64,000 nt of DNA, taken from Echiichthys vipera. Its lineage: Eukaryota; Chordata; Actinopteri; Perciformes; Trachinidae. Below the pieces are notes generated by a model, which saw only the letters and a program-made list of their open reading frames with translations, made no database searches and had not been told where the DNA came from. Below are positions 35,192 to 46,300 of the stretch, piece by piece. Where the stretch lies: NCBI GenBank assembly GCA_963691815.1, contig OY829651.1:13294917-13358916 (forward strand), read 5' to 3'. The position numbers were made by a program, and so were the translations under genes. How positions within the stretch are numbered: position 1 is the first letter of the stretch; each line of letters begins with the position of its first letter.

Positions 35192-37404
35192 ATGGAGCTG
35201 GACCGGCGGCTGCTGCTGGCCCACTGCGCGGCTCACGGCCTGTCGGTGGTGGCGGGCTTGCTGGTGGTCGTGCCCATGGCTCTCAACGGATCCGCCTTCA
35301 AAGGCCGCTGCGCCGTCTTCTCCATCGGCTACTGGAGGACGGAGGACCGGGGAGAGCTGCCGACGGGGGAGCCGGGGGACGCCTCCCACCTGGTGGTGCA
35401 GCAGTGGGGTCCACCGGCTGCCTGCCAGTTCGCCACGTTTGTCGGTATCTTCACGGTGCTGTACGGGGCAGCGCAGGGCTGGAGGAGCCTCTTCTATCTG
35501 CACGGACGACATGATGAGTGAGTGACACAGAAACCTGACCTACATCCGCCTGCACGCCCCTCTGCTGTGGCTCTGCCTCATTAATGTGCTTTATTTGCTT
35601 TATAGTTATAACTTACTCTACTACATTTTGAGTGTTGTACGTTTACTTTACACTCCGCTACGTTTATTTTAATGCAACAGAGTTACTACTGGGGGGTCCA
35701 CTAAAATAGTTTTGTCATAATCTTTCCAACCTTCTCTCTCTTCAATGTCTGAAAATATACATTAACATGAATGCAACGTGTTGTTAGAAAATAAAAATTT
35801 GTAAATAAATAAGTTAATACAATTACACAACCTTTATGATAGTCTTACAGGCTTATAGGAAAGGCTTGCACAGATACAATTGAGCTTAAGGATTCAATGT
35901 GTCTTCCAAATGTATGTTTAACATTAACATATGATGCCCAGCTGTATGAATATGTTATTAATGATCATTCCAGTAACTTAGTATTGTATGCACCATAAAA
36001 AGCTGTGTGTAAACGCTTTAGGCTGCCCTATATGTTAGGCCCAATTTAATATGCAACTCAGTTATATAATATATTTGTAGGGGTTTCAGCTGAGGGTCCT
36101 TGGCCTAAAAAACGTTGAAGACCCCTGTTCAAAGTTATAGAAAAGCTCATGTTACCCAGCAGTAAAGTCATTGAAGTTATCTCCACCAGCTGCAACATTA
36201 AAGTGATGCAGCTACACATTAATATATCAATAATTATAATCCAGTTAAATAATGCATGTGCTGAAATACTTTTACCGTAAGAAGATCTTTTACTTGTAAC
36301 AGAGTATTTTACACTGTAGTATTTCTACTTTTAAAATATCCCAGTACTTCTTCCACCACTGGTTATAATATAGTAGTAGACCCAGAGCAGCTGCTGTAGT
36401 AGTGGTAGTTGTAAATTAGAGGTATAAAGTACTATTTAAAATATATTTTAAAGACTAGAACTAACTTTTTTTTCTTTGCTGTAATAGCAACACTTGTATG
36501 CAAGTACTTTGCTATGTCCTAATATATTTCGGTCCTGATGAATGTACATACATGCATAATGTTTATTGTTTATAGAAATGCTTGAATTTAGACGAATTAA
36601 AAAAATACAATACAAAAATACAAACAAAGAAGCTGAAAATACAAATTATAGGCATTTCTTCGGTTTAAGTCAGATATAGGTTGGTATTCAAGCTCCGATG
36701 ATTAATCGTTTTGTCTATGAAATAAATAAAAAAAGGTAGTAAAGTCCATGTTAGAGCCCAAGATGCTGTTTTATTGCTTTGTTTTGTCTGAGCAACAGTC
36801 CAAAAACCAAACGGCATTCACTTAACTGTCAGATATGTCAAAGAAAAGCTGCAAATCATCATATTTGAGAAGCAGAACCTCTCACAAATGAACCATTAAT
36901 TATAAAAAATAGATACCATTAACTGACTAATCATTTCAACTGGTGTTTACTCACATACCCAACACGCAGCCTTTTATCTACATTCATATCCCCATTTGTC
37001 TGATGGCTGTCTGCGTGTGTGTCTCTGCTCAGCACCCTGTTTTCGTCCTTCCTGACGGTGCTGCTGAGTGTGTGTGTGCTATTCCTGTCCGGAGGGGCCA
37101 GCGTCATCTTGTCTCTGGGGCTCGTCTCCTGGTGTGACACCGTGACTAATCACAACACACGGCCGTACAGGTACGTTGCTGTCTGATAGCGGGACATCCT
37201 GCGTGTTGATGTTTGGTTTTAAACGACGATCTTTCAGTCAAAAGTTCGAACTAGAGGAGGCTCCTGATCATTCTCACCCCTTCATGTTTGTGTTCAGCTG
37301 TGCAGAGTCCCAGTCTGTTCCACTTTACCTGGATGTGGACACCTCCTCTTTCTACACACAGCTCAACTTGGCACAGGTAGGAGCGCTCACAAGTACACGC
37401 AAAT

Positions 37405-37450
<46 letters not shown>

Positions 37451-38596
37451 TGTTTACAACAGATTTTTTGTATTCTTCTTGTTTGTTGTTTGTTATGGAA
37501 TGCTGTTGTTTTAACTTATCAATACTAAAAAGCACATTCATATAGAGTACATCAATATTGAGTTATAAAGTTGATAATATGGCTACTAAAATTCATTTTT
37601 TGCTCCCAAAGTCATTTTCAGTCAATGCAGAAACTGTTGTAGAGGCAGCCAGGAAAATTAACTTAAGGTTTTTCACAGCGATCAAAGACATACCAAAATA
37701 AAAGACTTTTTGTATTTTTTTATTTTTATTTTAATGGATGTAGATTTCTTTTCTGCCTGTTGCAAAGAAAGATAACATCCCTCCTCATCCCTTTTACAAA
37801 GGTCTGATTAGCTCTTTAGTTTTTCACAAACTGGGGGAAAAGTTATTGGTAGCCTCCACATATAAACACACCAGCATGCACCGCCACCAACTCAATATCC
37901 TTCCAAAGTCCCACCCTCCTGACCTCTGACGCTCCCTCCTCCCCGACCCCTGCAGTGAGAGAGAAATGCTGTGTTCAGGTTTCGTGGGAAGTCCGAAGTT
38001 TTGGACCTCCAACTAAGTGGAACCTCCTAACGAATTCAGGGTGGATCGAAACTACCCCAAATTCTGTAGTGGGAGGTTCCACTTTGACAGGCATTCAAGT
38101 GCACTTTGCCTAGTTGGAGGGCCAATACTTCGGACTTCCCATGGCACTTTAATGCAGCATGAGCAGTGCAAAGGAAGCAGAGCGATGGATGACAGGCAGG
38201 AAGCTCTGCAAGTTATTTTATTCTGACCGAAAAAAATGATTGGTCAGACTTTTAGCAGAAATATATGAGAATTAAATATTTTTGAGTTCAAACACCACGC
38301 CATACACTTATTAGGCGCATTTTAAGATTACAAAAGAAAAGTGTAAAAATGCCAGAAAGGTAAGAATTGCTTTAATTGATGACACCTTGTGTCCTCAGGC
38401 GTCTCTGTGGGGAGTGACGGCTCTGTGGCTGGCTCAGTCCATCCTGGCTTTCCTGCGGCTCTACCACTCTCACAGCCAGCACATCAGCGGGCCGTGTCGT
38501 CCCCGAGAGAAGGAGCTGCTGCTGGGACACAGTCCGTCTGACAGCTGCTCCCCCACACCTCCACATCCTCCTGCAACACCAACCATCTTTGTCTAA
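35192..38596 (+). CDS. tmem179: Transmembrane protein 179
   Basis: A four-pass membrane protein of unknown biochemical function, in mammals chiefly expressed in the nervous system. Exons are 35192-35517, 37033-37170, 37298-37376 and 38399-38596, totalling 741 nt and 246 residues (human about 233). Hydrophobic segments are near residues 8-30, 78-103, 111-140 and 183-203. Family marks are FKGRCAVF, VQQWGPPAAC, WCDTVT, the cysteine after the exon 2/3 joint, FYTQLNLAQ and EKELLLG. These match TMEM179 better than TMEM179B, which lacks the QxWGPPAAC motif. I chose the ATG at 35192 because it aligns with the family start; an in-frame ATG at 35138 would add 18 residues. Two dispersed repeats lie in its introns, one ending about 25 bases before exon 4. 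AATAAA near 40889 could end a long 3-prime UTR. Confidence 0.93.
35680..36127 (-). mobile_element. hAT-like element, short copy
   Basis: The right end GTTGAAGACCCCTG and the internal word GGGTCCTTGGCCTAAAA are the complement of the left end of the larger copy at 41771-43120. Interior similarity runs through CATTCAATGTGTCTTCC-type words (here GATTCAATGTGTCTTCCAAA). The left end GTTACTACTGGGGGGTCC matches the complement of 43083-43105. It lies in intron 1 of tmem179. Confidence 0.7.
36690..36945. repeat. Dispersed ATTAATCG-type teleost repeat
   Basis: Words GATGATTAATCGTTTTGTCT, GAGCAACAGTCCAAAAACC and GCAAATCATCATATTTGAGA are typical of a very common teleost non-autonomous repeat. Other fragments are at about 25575-25760, 31275-31430 and 50230-50640. 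It is intronic in tmem179. Confidence 0.55.
37407..37449. repeat. (CA)n microsatellite
   Basis: About 21 CA units, beginning some 30 bases after the tmem179 exon 3 donor site. Other simple repeats in the window are TA at 41374-41400 and 58710-58729, AAT at 56722-56757, CA at 63132-63159 and a run of 14 C at 63973-63986. Confidence 0.95.
37978..38375. repeat. Composite repeat, copy 2
   Basis: This is the reverse-oriented partner of 29545-29950. The first 165 bases (37985-38151) form a MITE whose ends, GTGGGAAGTCCGAAGT and the complement of ACTTCGGACTTCCCATGG, are inverted repeats; the rest matches 29555-29767 in reverse. It ends about 25 bases before exon 4 of tmem179. Confidence 0.75.
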
Positions 38597-41500
38597 CTGA
38601 GAGTACGAGGTAGTGATGCAAGAGGATACATTTAACTGTGCAGACTAAATTTAGTTTTAAACCTCATGTTTTTTCCTCATAACTATCAATAATGTCCACT
38701 GGATAGTTCTCACCACGGCATGTAGAATATGGGTATGACAGCGTGGTTTAGGACATATTATTCAATCTCTGTCATTATTTTCACAGCATACATAATTAAC
38801 CTTCTTATATAATAAGAGCCTGACTGATAAATGCTATGGCTGTATGTGGCAGTTGATAACTAAGAAAAAATGTCAGTATAGAAATGCCAAAGATTTGTTT
38901 CAGGTTTGAAACAGTGTCTCCATTATATAGTTTGTCCTCCACAGAGTGTATTAGGCTGTATTATGTAATGATATGAGGGTTGAGCAGGGCCCGCATCCTC
39001 ATCCTGAATACATCCTGTTGTATAGAGTGCTGAAGGCATGATGTATTTTTGTTGGCCAACTTGGACGTCAGCATCACCCTGGTTCCCTCGACAAGAAGGC
39101 AACATGATTTTCTATTGGATTTTGGATTCTTGCAGAAAATCAGCTCTGTGGCAAACAAAAATTCATGTACTTATGTTTTGTTCAGCAAGATAATTTCAAA
39201 TGAACAACACTTTGAGGATTTTTGAAGCGTAAATGCAATGACAAAAAGCTCTTGTAAGCATCTATATTTCTGAATGATCAATACCAGTTGATCCAAAAGC
39301 TTTAAATATTCAGTTTGCTGCACGATATAAACCATTTTTAACCTAATTACCAGTCTAGATAGCTGGAAAATATTAAATTCTAATAAGCTACCAAATGGGG
39401 GAAAAACCTCCACGTCAGCCTCTGGGTTGTTATACTGAGTTTGAGATATCGGGAAATTCTGTCGCTGACGTTCTTTCTCATTTAGCAAAAATAATTAGTG
39501 TCAACAAAATGTTGGCAAAATGGATACAAAGCCACCGTCGCTGACTAATTCAATCAATTCAGCAGATTTAAAAGTTGTTTTTATATCTTGTTTCACTTTT
39601 TAACAAACTGCTCAGAAAAAACACTACAAAAGAAGCTTATTCAGGCATTTTATCTCATATATAATGTGTGAATAATGTGTGAACTCTTAAATAACGGGAG
39701 CTTTTCCCGTTCTTCCCATCCTGCCGACATTACTTGAACGACGCATTCATTTTTTGTTTTTTATGACATGAGAAAAATATCAGTCTGTATGGACGGATTA
39801 GGAAAGAGTTTAAACTGAGAAAACTTTTCTTTTTTAAATCATGCAGCAGACTGAATATGTTTTAATCTATACGGTTAAACGAGTCTTAAATCATTCTGGA
39901 AATGGTCGTAGTGTTGTTAAATGAGCTGCTGTGAAGGGATTTATTTTAAGCTCGATACAAGAGAGCCACTAACGGGTACTGACCTCAGCTCTTTATAGAG
40001 ACAAAAGGGATTTAACAGAATTAAAGAAGACACTCATCAGGAAAGTTGAAGCAGATAAATTCAGTGATCTAATAACCTCAGTGTTGTTTAGAAGATAAGT
40101 ATCCTCGTCACTGTGACTTTGTGAATTAATGCTTTCTATTTATTCACGTTACTGATGTCGCAACACGCAACCAAATTGTGTTTCTCCTACAGTCTGTTTC
40201 GAATATATTTAATATGCATGGTTGTTTACATTTCTGCTGGAGTCTGACATTTTTGCACAGTTGTGTCCTCATCAGGGAGAATACATGTTGTTGACAGTTC
40301 TGAGTGTAATATTCAGATGTAGCACTGAGGCGCTTTTATTGTGAAGCATGTGGTGAGAGTGTGACTGAGCCACAGAGTACCAGGCTCACTGTGTGAGCAT
40401 GACCCGAATGTTCTGTTGTGTAACGGAAAAATCCCGCTGGCCTTCTCTCTTCTTGTGACGATGTTTGCCATGATGCTGTTTGTCTGGATGCAGCCGCTCT
40501 CAGGGCGTTAATGAAGCAGTCAAATCTTCTCGAATGAGACTAGAAATTATGTGACAGTTTTCATATTGAGAGATGTCTGCGGAGCCCAGAAGGGTCAGTG
40601 AAGAGGAAAGAAGTTACTAACCTTTCTGAGTTTATAAAACAAATGATTCAAGGTCGTTTTCTAAACTTCTCTCCTGTTATCATCGACCCAAGCGGCTATA
40701 ATGACACACAGACAGCGGAGCCAGAAATCTGAAGTAGAGAGAGATGAGACAGTAATGTCACATGAAATGAATTGTAATATATGAGCTGTTTTGTGTATTT
40801 TAATTGGTAACGGTCTTCCTTTAACCTCTTATACCTGTTTGTGCTCATTCACATTCCTGTCTTTTTTTGCATTTGTCTTGTTTGTGGAATAAAAAGCGTC
40901 CCATTATGAAAGAATGTTGTCTCAACTCGTGCATACTGAAAAAAATTACATCTGTGTACATCAATACTGACTTATGAGTTGAGAATGTAATTGAATTAGA
41001 GGCAAGCTTTGACACTTTATTTCCATTGCCTTTAAAAATAGGATATTACTGAGATATAAACAATTATGAATAGATAATAACATGTCATTAATAGGACATT
41101 ACCACACATTAATGTTTCCAGCGGAAGCAGTGCACTGAGCTTTAAGGCAGCACTTTGCGTGGAGTAGAATTACTGATCTCATATAAAAATCTGCTCGCTA
41201 ACGTAAGTGTCAGCAGCAGCTGTGAGCTACTTAGATCGTTACACTTTAAAAGTGTTTACTTTGACAGTTATTGCCATATTCCTGCTGTGAAATGTTGGTC
41301 ACAGATGCAGATTATCTTTTTGAAACCCTTCTATAAATGTGGTAGAAATAAAGTAGCTCATTCTGTCAGGTAGTATATATATATATATATATATATATAT
41401 GATACATGATGTGCCCATTGGAGACAAATATTGCACTGCACCTGAGGAGAATTATAGTTGTCTGACATTTCTCAGTAAAAGACATAAGAAATATTTAATA

Positions 41501-41770
41501 TAACCAACAAGTTACAGGAACAGCAGTCAGCATTGATCATACATTCAATATCATGTGAGACACGACACGAAACAGTGAAGTTTGAATTTATTTATAACGA
41601 AGTACTTGGATCCTATATTATCCTTTTTCTCTGGGCTACATTTTCATATGTTATATTGAAGCTAAACCTACCGTGACATTGTCCCCTTCTGGGCCTGTAA
41701 ATTAGATTTACTAAGTCTATGCACCATGTCCTACAATGGATAGCAAAAAAAAAGGTAAAAAAGGCTAAAA
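38597..41770. other. tmem179 3-prime UTR candidate and gene-free interval
   Basis: I find no second gene here. AATAAA in GTGGAATAAAAAGCG near 40889 is a plausible poly(A) signal and would give a tmem179 3-prime UTR of about 2.3 kb. A TA tract is at 41374-41400. Open frames are short and without family resemblance. Confidence 0.4.
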
Positions 41771-43120
41771 CAGGGGTCTTCAACGTGTTTTAGGCCAAGG
41801 ACCCCTTAGCTGAAAGAGAAGGACCCCCTACTACAATTATATTATTACGCTGAGTTGCATATTAATGTGTCCTAAAAATCTAGGGCGGCCTAAAGCCTGT
41901 ATACACATCTTTATATGGTGCATAAAATACTAAGATATTACAGTGATCATTATTAACCTATTCATATATTTAAACATCATTTGTTAACGTTAAACATACA
42001 TTTGGAAGACACATTGAATCCTTCAGCTCAATTGTATCTGCATGGCTACCTTTCCTCTAAGCCTGTAAGCCTATCATCAAGGTTGTGTGAATGTATTTAT
42101 TTATTTTTTCACAGTTTTATCTTTGCTTAAAATACGTTGCATTTATGTTAAAGGTTGAATATGTAGAATCTTCATTAATACATCCACAGGCGTTTGAGGG
42201 GTACAGAATAAAAGTATAAATACATTTAAAAAAATTAAAATATATATTTAGTCTGAATTCATATTTTTAATTTTTTTTGACGGGTTTGACAATGACTTTC
42301 TGTCAAGTTCTGTTTACATTGTACCAGCCAAAGGGCGGCCAGAATTGCGGGTTTCCGGGATTGTCTGTTGTTTGGTGCAGCTACTGTAGGCTGGCACTGG
42401 GTGAAATGGAGTTTGCCAATCCAGCAGCTGAGTGACCTGAGAGGGGCAAAAAAATAGAGTCAATATAGGCCACGCATTCACTCCATGGACTGAGATAAAG
42501 GAGTTCAACGGCATTAAAAAGCACGCCGAAAGGGCGGCCGGTGGCACAGTAGAGCTGTCGCCCCATGTAATGTGGCTGAAGGTCCTTGAGGCAGCGGACG
42601 AGGGTTTGACTCCGACATGCAGCGAAGGGTGCGGCCCTTTGCTGCATGTCATGTCTGCATGTCTCCCCCTCTATCAGCACATTTCCTGTCTGTCCTATAT
42701 AATAAAGGCTTGAAAAACCTTTAAAAATAATCTTTAAAAAAAAAAAAGGCACGCCGAAATGGCTATTTTCCTCCTTGAGCGGTAAGCTTTCATGTTTACT
42801 AACAGTAAATGTCAGTTAAACTCCTTTAATACTTGTTTTTATGGTGCAATTTGCCGGAGGGGACGGGTTAAAACGGGCTCAAACAGACTCCGGTCTCTTG
42901 TAAGCTACTGGGCCGAGTCTAAACCAACCTGGCAACCTGAGTGCTCGAATTATTTTTGTTGTTGCGAGTACGATCTTGAGACACTAGATGTTGTTGTTCT
43001 GCTCATTCTCCATATTCAACCTTTAATGTATATATTCTGACATATATATATATATATATTTAAAAACGTTAGAAAGATGACCCCCTGCAGTAACTCTGAG
43101 GACCCCCTGTTGAAGCCCTC
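41771..43120 (+). mobile_element. hAT-like element, long copy
   Basis: The left end CAGGGGTCTTCAACG and a right end containing CCCCCTGTTGAAGCCC are imperfect inverted repeats of a type common in hAT elements. The first 370 bases and the last 60 match the short copy at 35680-36127 in reverse. The interior holds the SINE at 42532-42748 and a TA tract. No transposase is recognisable, so it is non-autonomous. Confidence 0.6.
42532..42748 (+). mobile_element. tRNA-derived SINE with perfect target duplication
   Basis: The element has a B-box-like GGTTTGACTCC at 42603-42613, a CT-rich middle and a terminal A tract. It is flanked by the identical 11-base word GCACGCCGAAA at 42521-42531 and 42749-42759. 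Truncated relatives are at 28985-29085 (minus) and 45883-46015. The intact duplication points to a fairly young insertion into the hAT-like element. Confidence 0.85.
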
Positions 43121-43144
43121 TCTGCTAAAGCCATCTGGATCACG

Positions 43145-43292
43145 TGTCAACACCAGGTGTAGTACCGTATCTAACCAGTTGGTGTCAGAAACGAGTCTAA
43201 TCTGCCAAAAATTAGAAAGAAGAAGAAGTAAAGCGCCAATCACAAACCAGGGCACCATATTGAACCGATGTTTTGATCCAAACTGCTGCTCA
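43145..43292. repeat. Repeat overlapping the hnrnpul leader region
   Basis: GTCAACACCAGGTGTAGTAC and CACCATATTGAACCGATGTT, CAAACTGCTGCT recur at about 48935-49015 in the same orientation (CAACACCAGGCGTAGTAC, CACCACATTGAACCGAAATT). The left copy ends about 75 bases before the hnrnpul start codon and may be part of its promoter or leader. Confidence 0.6.
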
Positions 43293-43366
43293 TAACTTTA
43301 CTTTGAGTCCTGTTTTTGTTTTTTATTTTTTTGCCACAAGTGAAATTAATAACTCACACGGTAACC

Positions 43367-46300
43367 ATGGCGCTCACGTTAACGGACATGAAGAAGCTGA
43401 AGGTGGCCGAGCTGCGGTCCAGACTCAAAGACCTCGGGCTGGACAGTAAGGGACTGAAGGCGGAGCTGCTGGGCAGGCTGTGGTCCGCGTTAGAGGCAGG
43501 ACACGGTGGGAAAGACGGCGATGAAGAAGGGGGAAAACTGCTAATCGACCGCTCACAGACGCCTCCAGCACCGGCGGAGACACTGGACTCATCACCCCCG
43601 ACAGGAGCTGGTGTTACTGCGCGATGTAAACCGGACTACACCCGAGAGTACACGGACACCTCCGCACAGACAGATGCAGACACCGGTGAAGGTCTGCTGT
43701 CACTGCAGCAGCCCCCCGGGTGTGTTTCAGAGAGTGTGCCGGTGAACAGAGAGGAGGGAGCTCTGTCAGCAGAGGAGATGGGCAGAGGAAGAGCTTTCTA
43801 CGAGTTCAAAGAGGAGATACGATACAAAAGGTAACGTTTGGCAAAGAAGCATTTAAAAGCTGCAGGGCATTGTCAGGGTATCAGATATGGGGACTAACAT
43901 CATCGCATATGAATTAAGCTGTGCTCATTGAATCCACAAGAGTCCCAGGTTTTTCCAGTCAGACCCAATTTAGGGACCCCAGTCTGCAGAAATAATCAAA
44001 TACACCATTGTATAATAGGCTAAAATAGCACATTTATAATAATGTTGTTTGACAAAAACCTGCATAGAGCCTCTTAAAGCATCGAGTCTAATAAGGGGAC
44101 CAGAGGGGGGTCCAGGCTTAATGTTACCGGGCACTGTCTGTGGGGGGTTCCAGTTAAAGCTATCATATGTAACTAAAAAGACTTGAGGCATCAATTGGTA
44201 CCAACTATGCTAGTTTGTCAGTAAGGGGGCTAAGAAAAAAGAGCTCTGTGAGGGTCAGAGGTTGTACAATTCTTTAAGTTTTGATTTCTGAAGTACTAGG
44301 ACATGAGTACTTCTATTTTATACTATTGTCATAAATGTTGATTTTGTGCAGGTGTGGTAGGAAAGAATTTTCTTATTATTCACTGACTGCAGGTTGCAAA
44401 CCACACTTCCTCTTAGGTTTCATTGACTTTATATCTTTCAGTTGCCTCAAAAGGCAGGCCTGTCTGAATATGCCACAAGGCATGATGGGAAACAACAATT
44501 CTACAGTGTTGGGGATGAATATATAGCAAAACTGTCCTAAACTTGGTCTTTATAAATCTATTTCTGGATTTCTTTTATGGAAAGCGTGTTATAAAGCAGC
44601 ATGCGTCTCCGTCTCTTCTCAACCAGAGCCAAGTCACTACAACCTCCAGTGGACAGAGAGGAGACAGAGGAAGAAGATGAGGATAAAGTCAGACTAGATC
44701 CATGTAAGTGAATTTCACCTCATTTATGTTTAAAACTATAATTTGTGAATGTTGTTACAAGTCACGAGAGCAGAGCCGAGTCATTCTGAATCCCTAACTC
44801 TCCTTGTTGTCTGCACAGATGACGGTCACCTCCACTTTGAGGCGGGTCCTGATGGTGCATGTGGCCAGCCGCGGTTCTGGGATCGATTCCCCTCGCTGTG
44901 GTCAGGCTGCAGGCTCACCCATGGGGTGTTGCAGGGCAGGGTGGGCTTTGAGGTGAGGCTAGAGAAAAAGTTGCTGACCGCACAACAGGAGGAGCAAGCA
45001 GGCGTGGATCCTTGCGGCCTGAGAATAGGCTGGTCTGTGGCACACACCTCTCTACTGCTGGGTGAGGACTAGGTTCATTCATTTGAACTGAGGCACTTTT
45101 TCTGTGGATGTTTATTGTAGTTCTTCATCTGGCTTTTCTATCTGTCTCATACCAGGAGAAGAGGAATTATCTTTTGCTTATGACGGGCGCGGTAAAAAGG
45201 TGTCAAGTGGGAAGGAGGAGGAGTTTGGAGAACGCTTCTCAGAGGGGGATATCATTGGCTGTTATGCTGTGAGTGACGTGTTTTTCATCAAGTCTTCCTC
45301 TTTTCACATTCTCTGAGACTTTACTGTCTTGCTGTTGTCTTGTCACTCCAAGATGTGTTTTGGTAGAGTTAGAGGATATTTCTTTATTCTAATCCCAACT
45401 GTGTGTGTCATGTTTACACAGTCTTTCTCCACAGACGGTGCTGTTGAGCTCTCTTTCCATAACAACGGACGTTTCATGGGGGCTGCCTTTTTCCTGGACG
45501 CCTCCGTGCTGCTTGGTCGTCCGCTGTTCCCTCACGTCCTCTGTAAGAGTTGTTCGGTCAGATTCCTCCTGGACCCCGCAGCTCCTCCCTGGTACCCCGG
45601 CCCTGCAGGGTTCACACCGCTGGCAGCTGTTTCCGCTGGACAGAGGGTGCGCGCCGCATTGCCTCGCACCTTCAGAGCACAGTGTGAGGTGCGTTTCCAT
45701 CCAAACTCTGTGTATAATGGAGAGGTTGAATGCACATTATCACATGGTGTTTTTAGTTTTTCCTCACTTGGCATGGGACGATGTGGACATTTCATGTCAA
45801 AATTATCCTGGCCAAAATAATTGCTGTATAAAAACTGTAGCATTTAAAGAGGTCTACAGCCTATTTAATGTTCAAACTTGGAGCTACCTATAGCTCAACT
45901 GGTAGCCCGTACGCCCCATGTAGAGTCCTTGATTGTTGCCTCTTTGTTACATGTCATCCTCTCTCACGTCTGTCTGCTATCTAATAAAGGTTCGAAAAAG
46001 CCCAAAAAACAGATTAACATTGATGTTAATTGTCCACGTAATTCACTTTTTACTTCTTCTTTTAATAGATTACATCAAATCAGAAGAAGTGTCTATGAAC
46101 TATTACTTATGGGCTGTTGCCAAATGTAATGTTACGGTTAGAAGAAAAACTGTACTAAACTGCAGTCAATTCGTCAGTCGAGTCACTCATTTTTTTAGAT
46201 CAGTGTTTAAAAGGATAGTTGTCTCGTGTTGATGATGGATCAAAGTGATGGACCAATTGACAGACTGCCATTTCCATCCCCTGGAGCCATCCTGCCAGTG

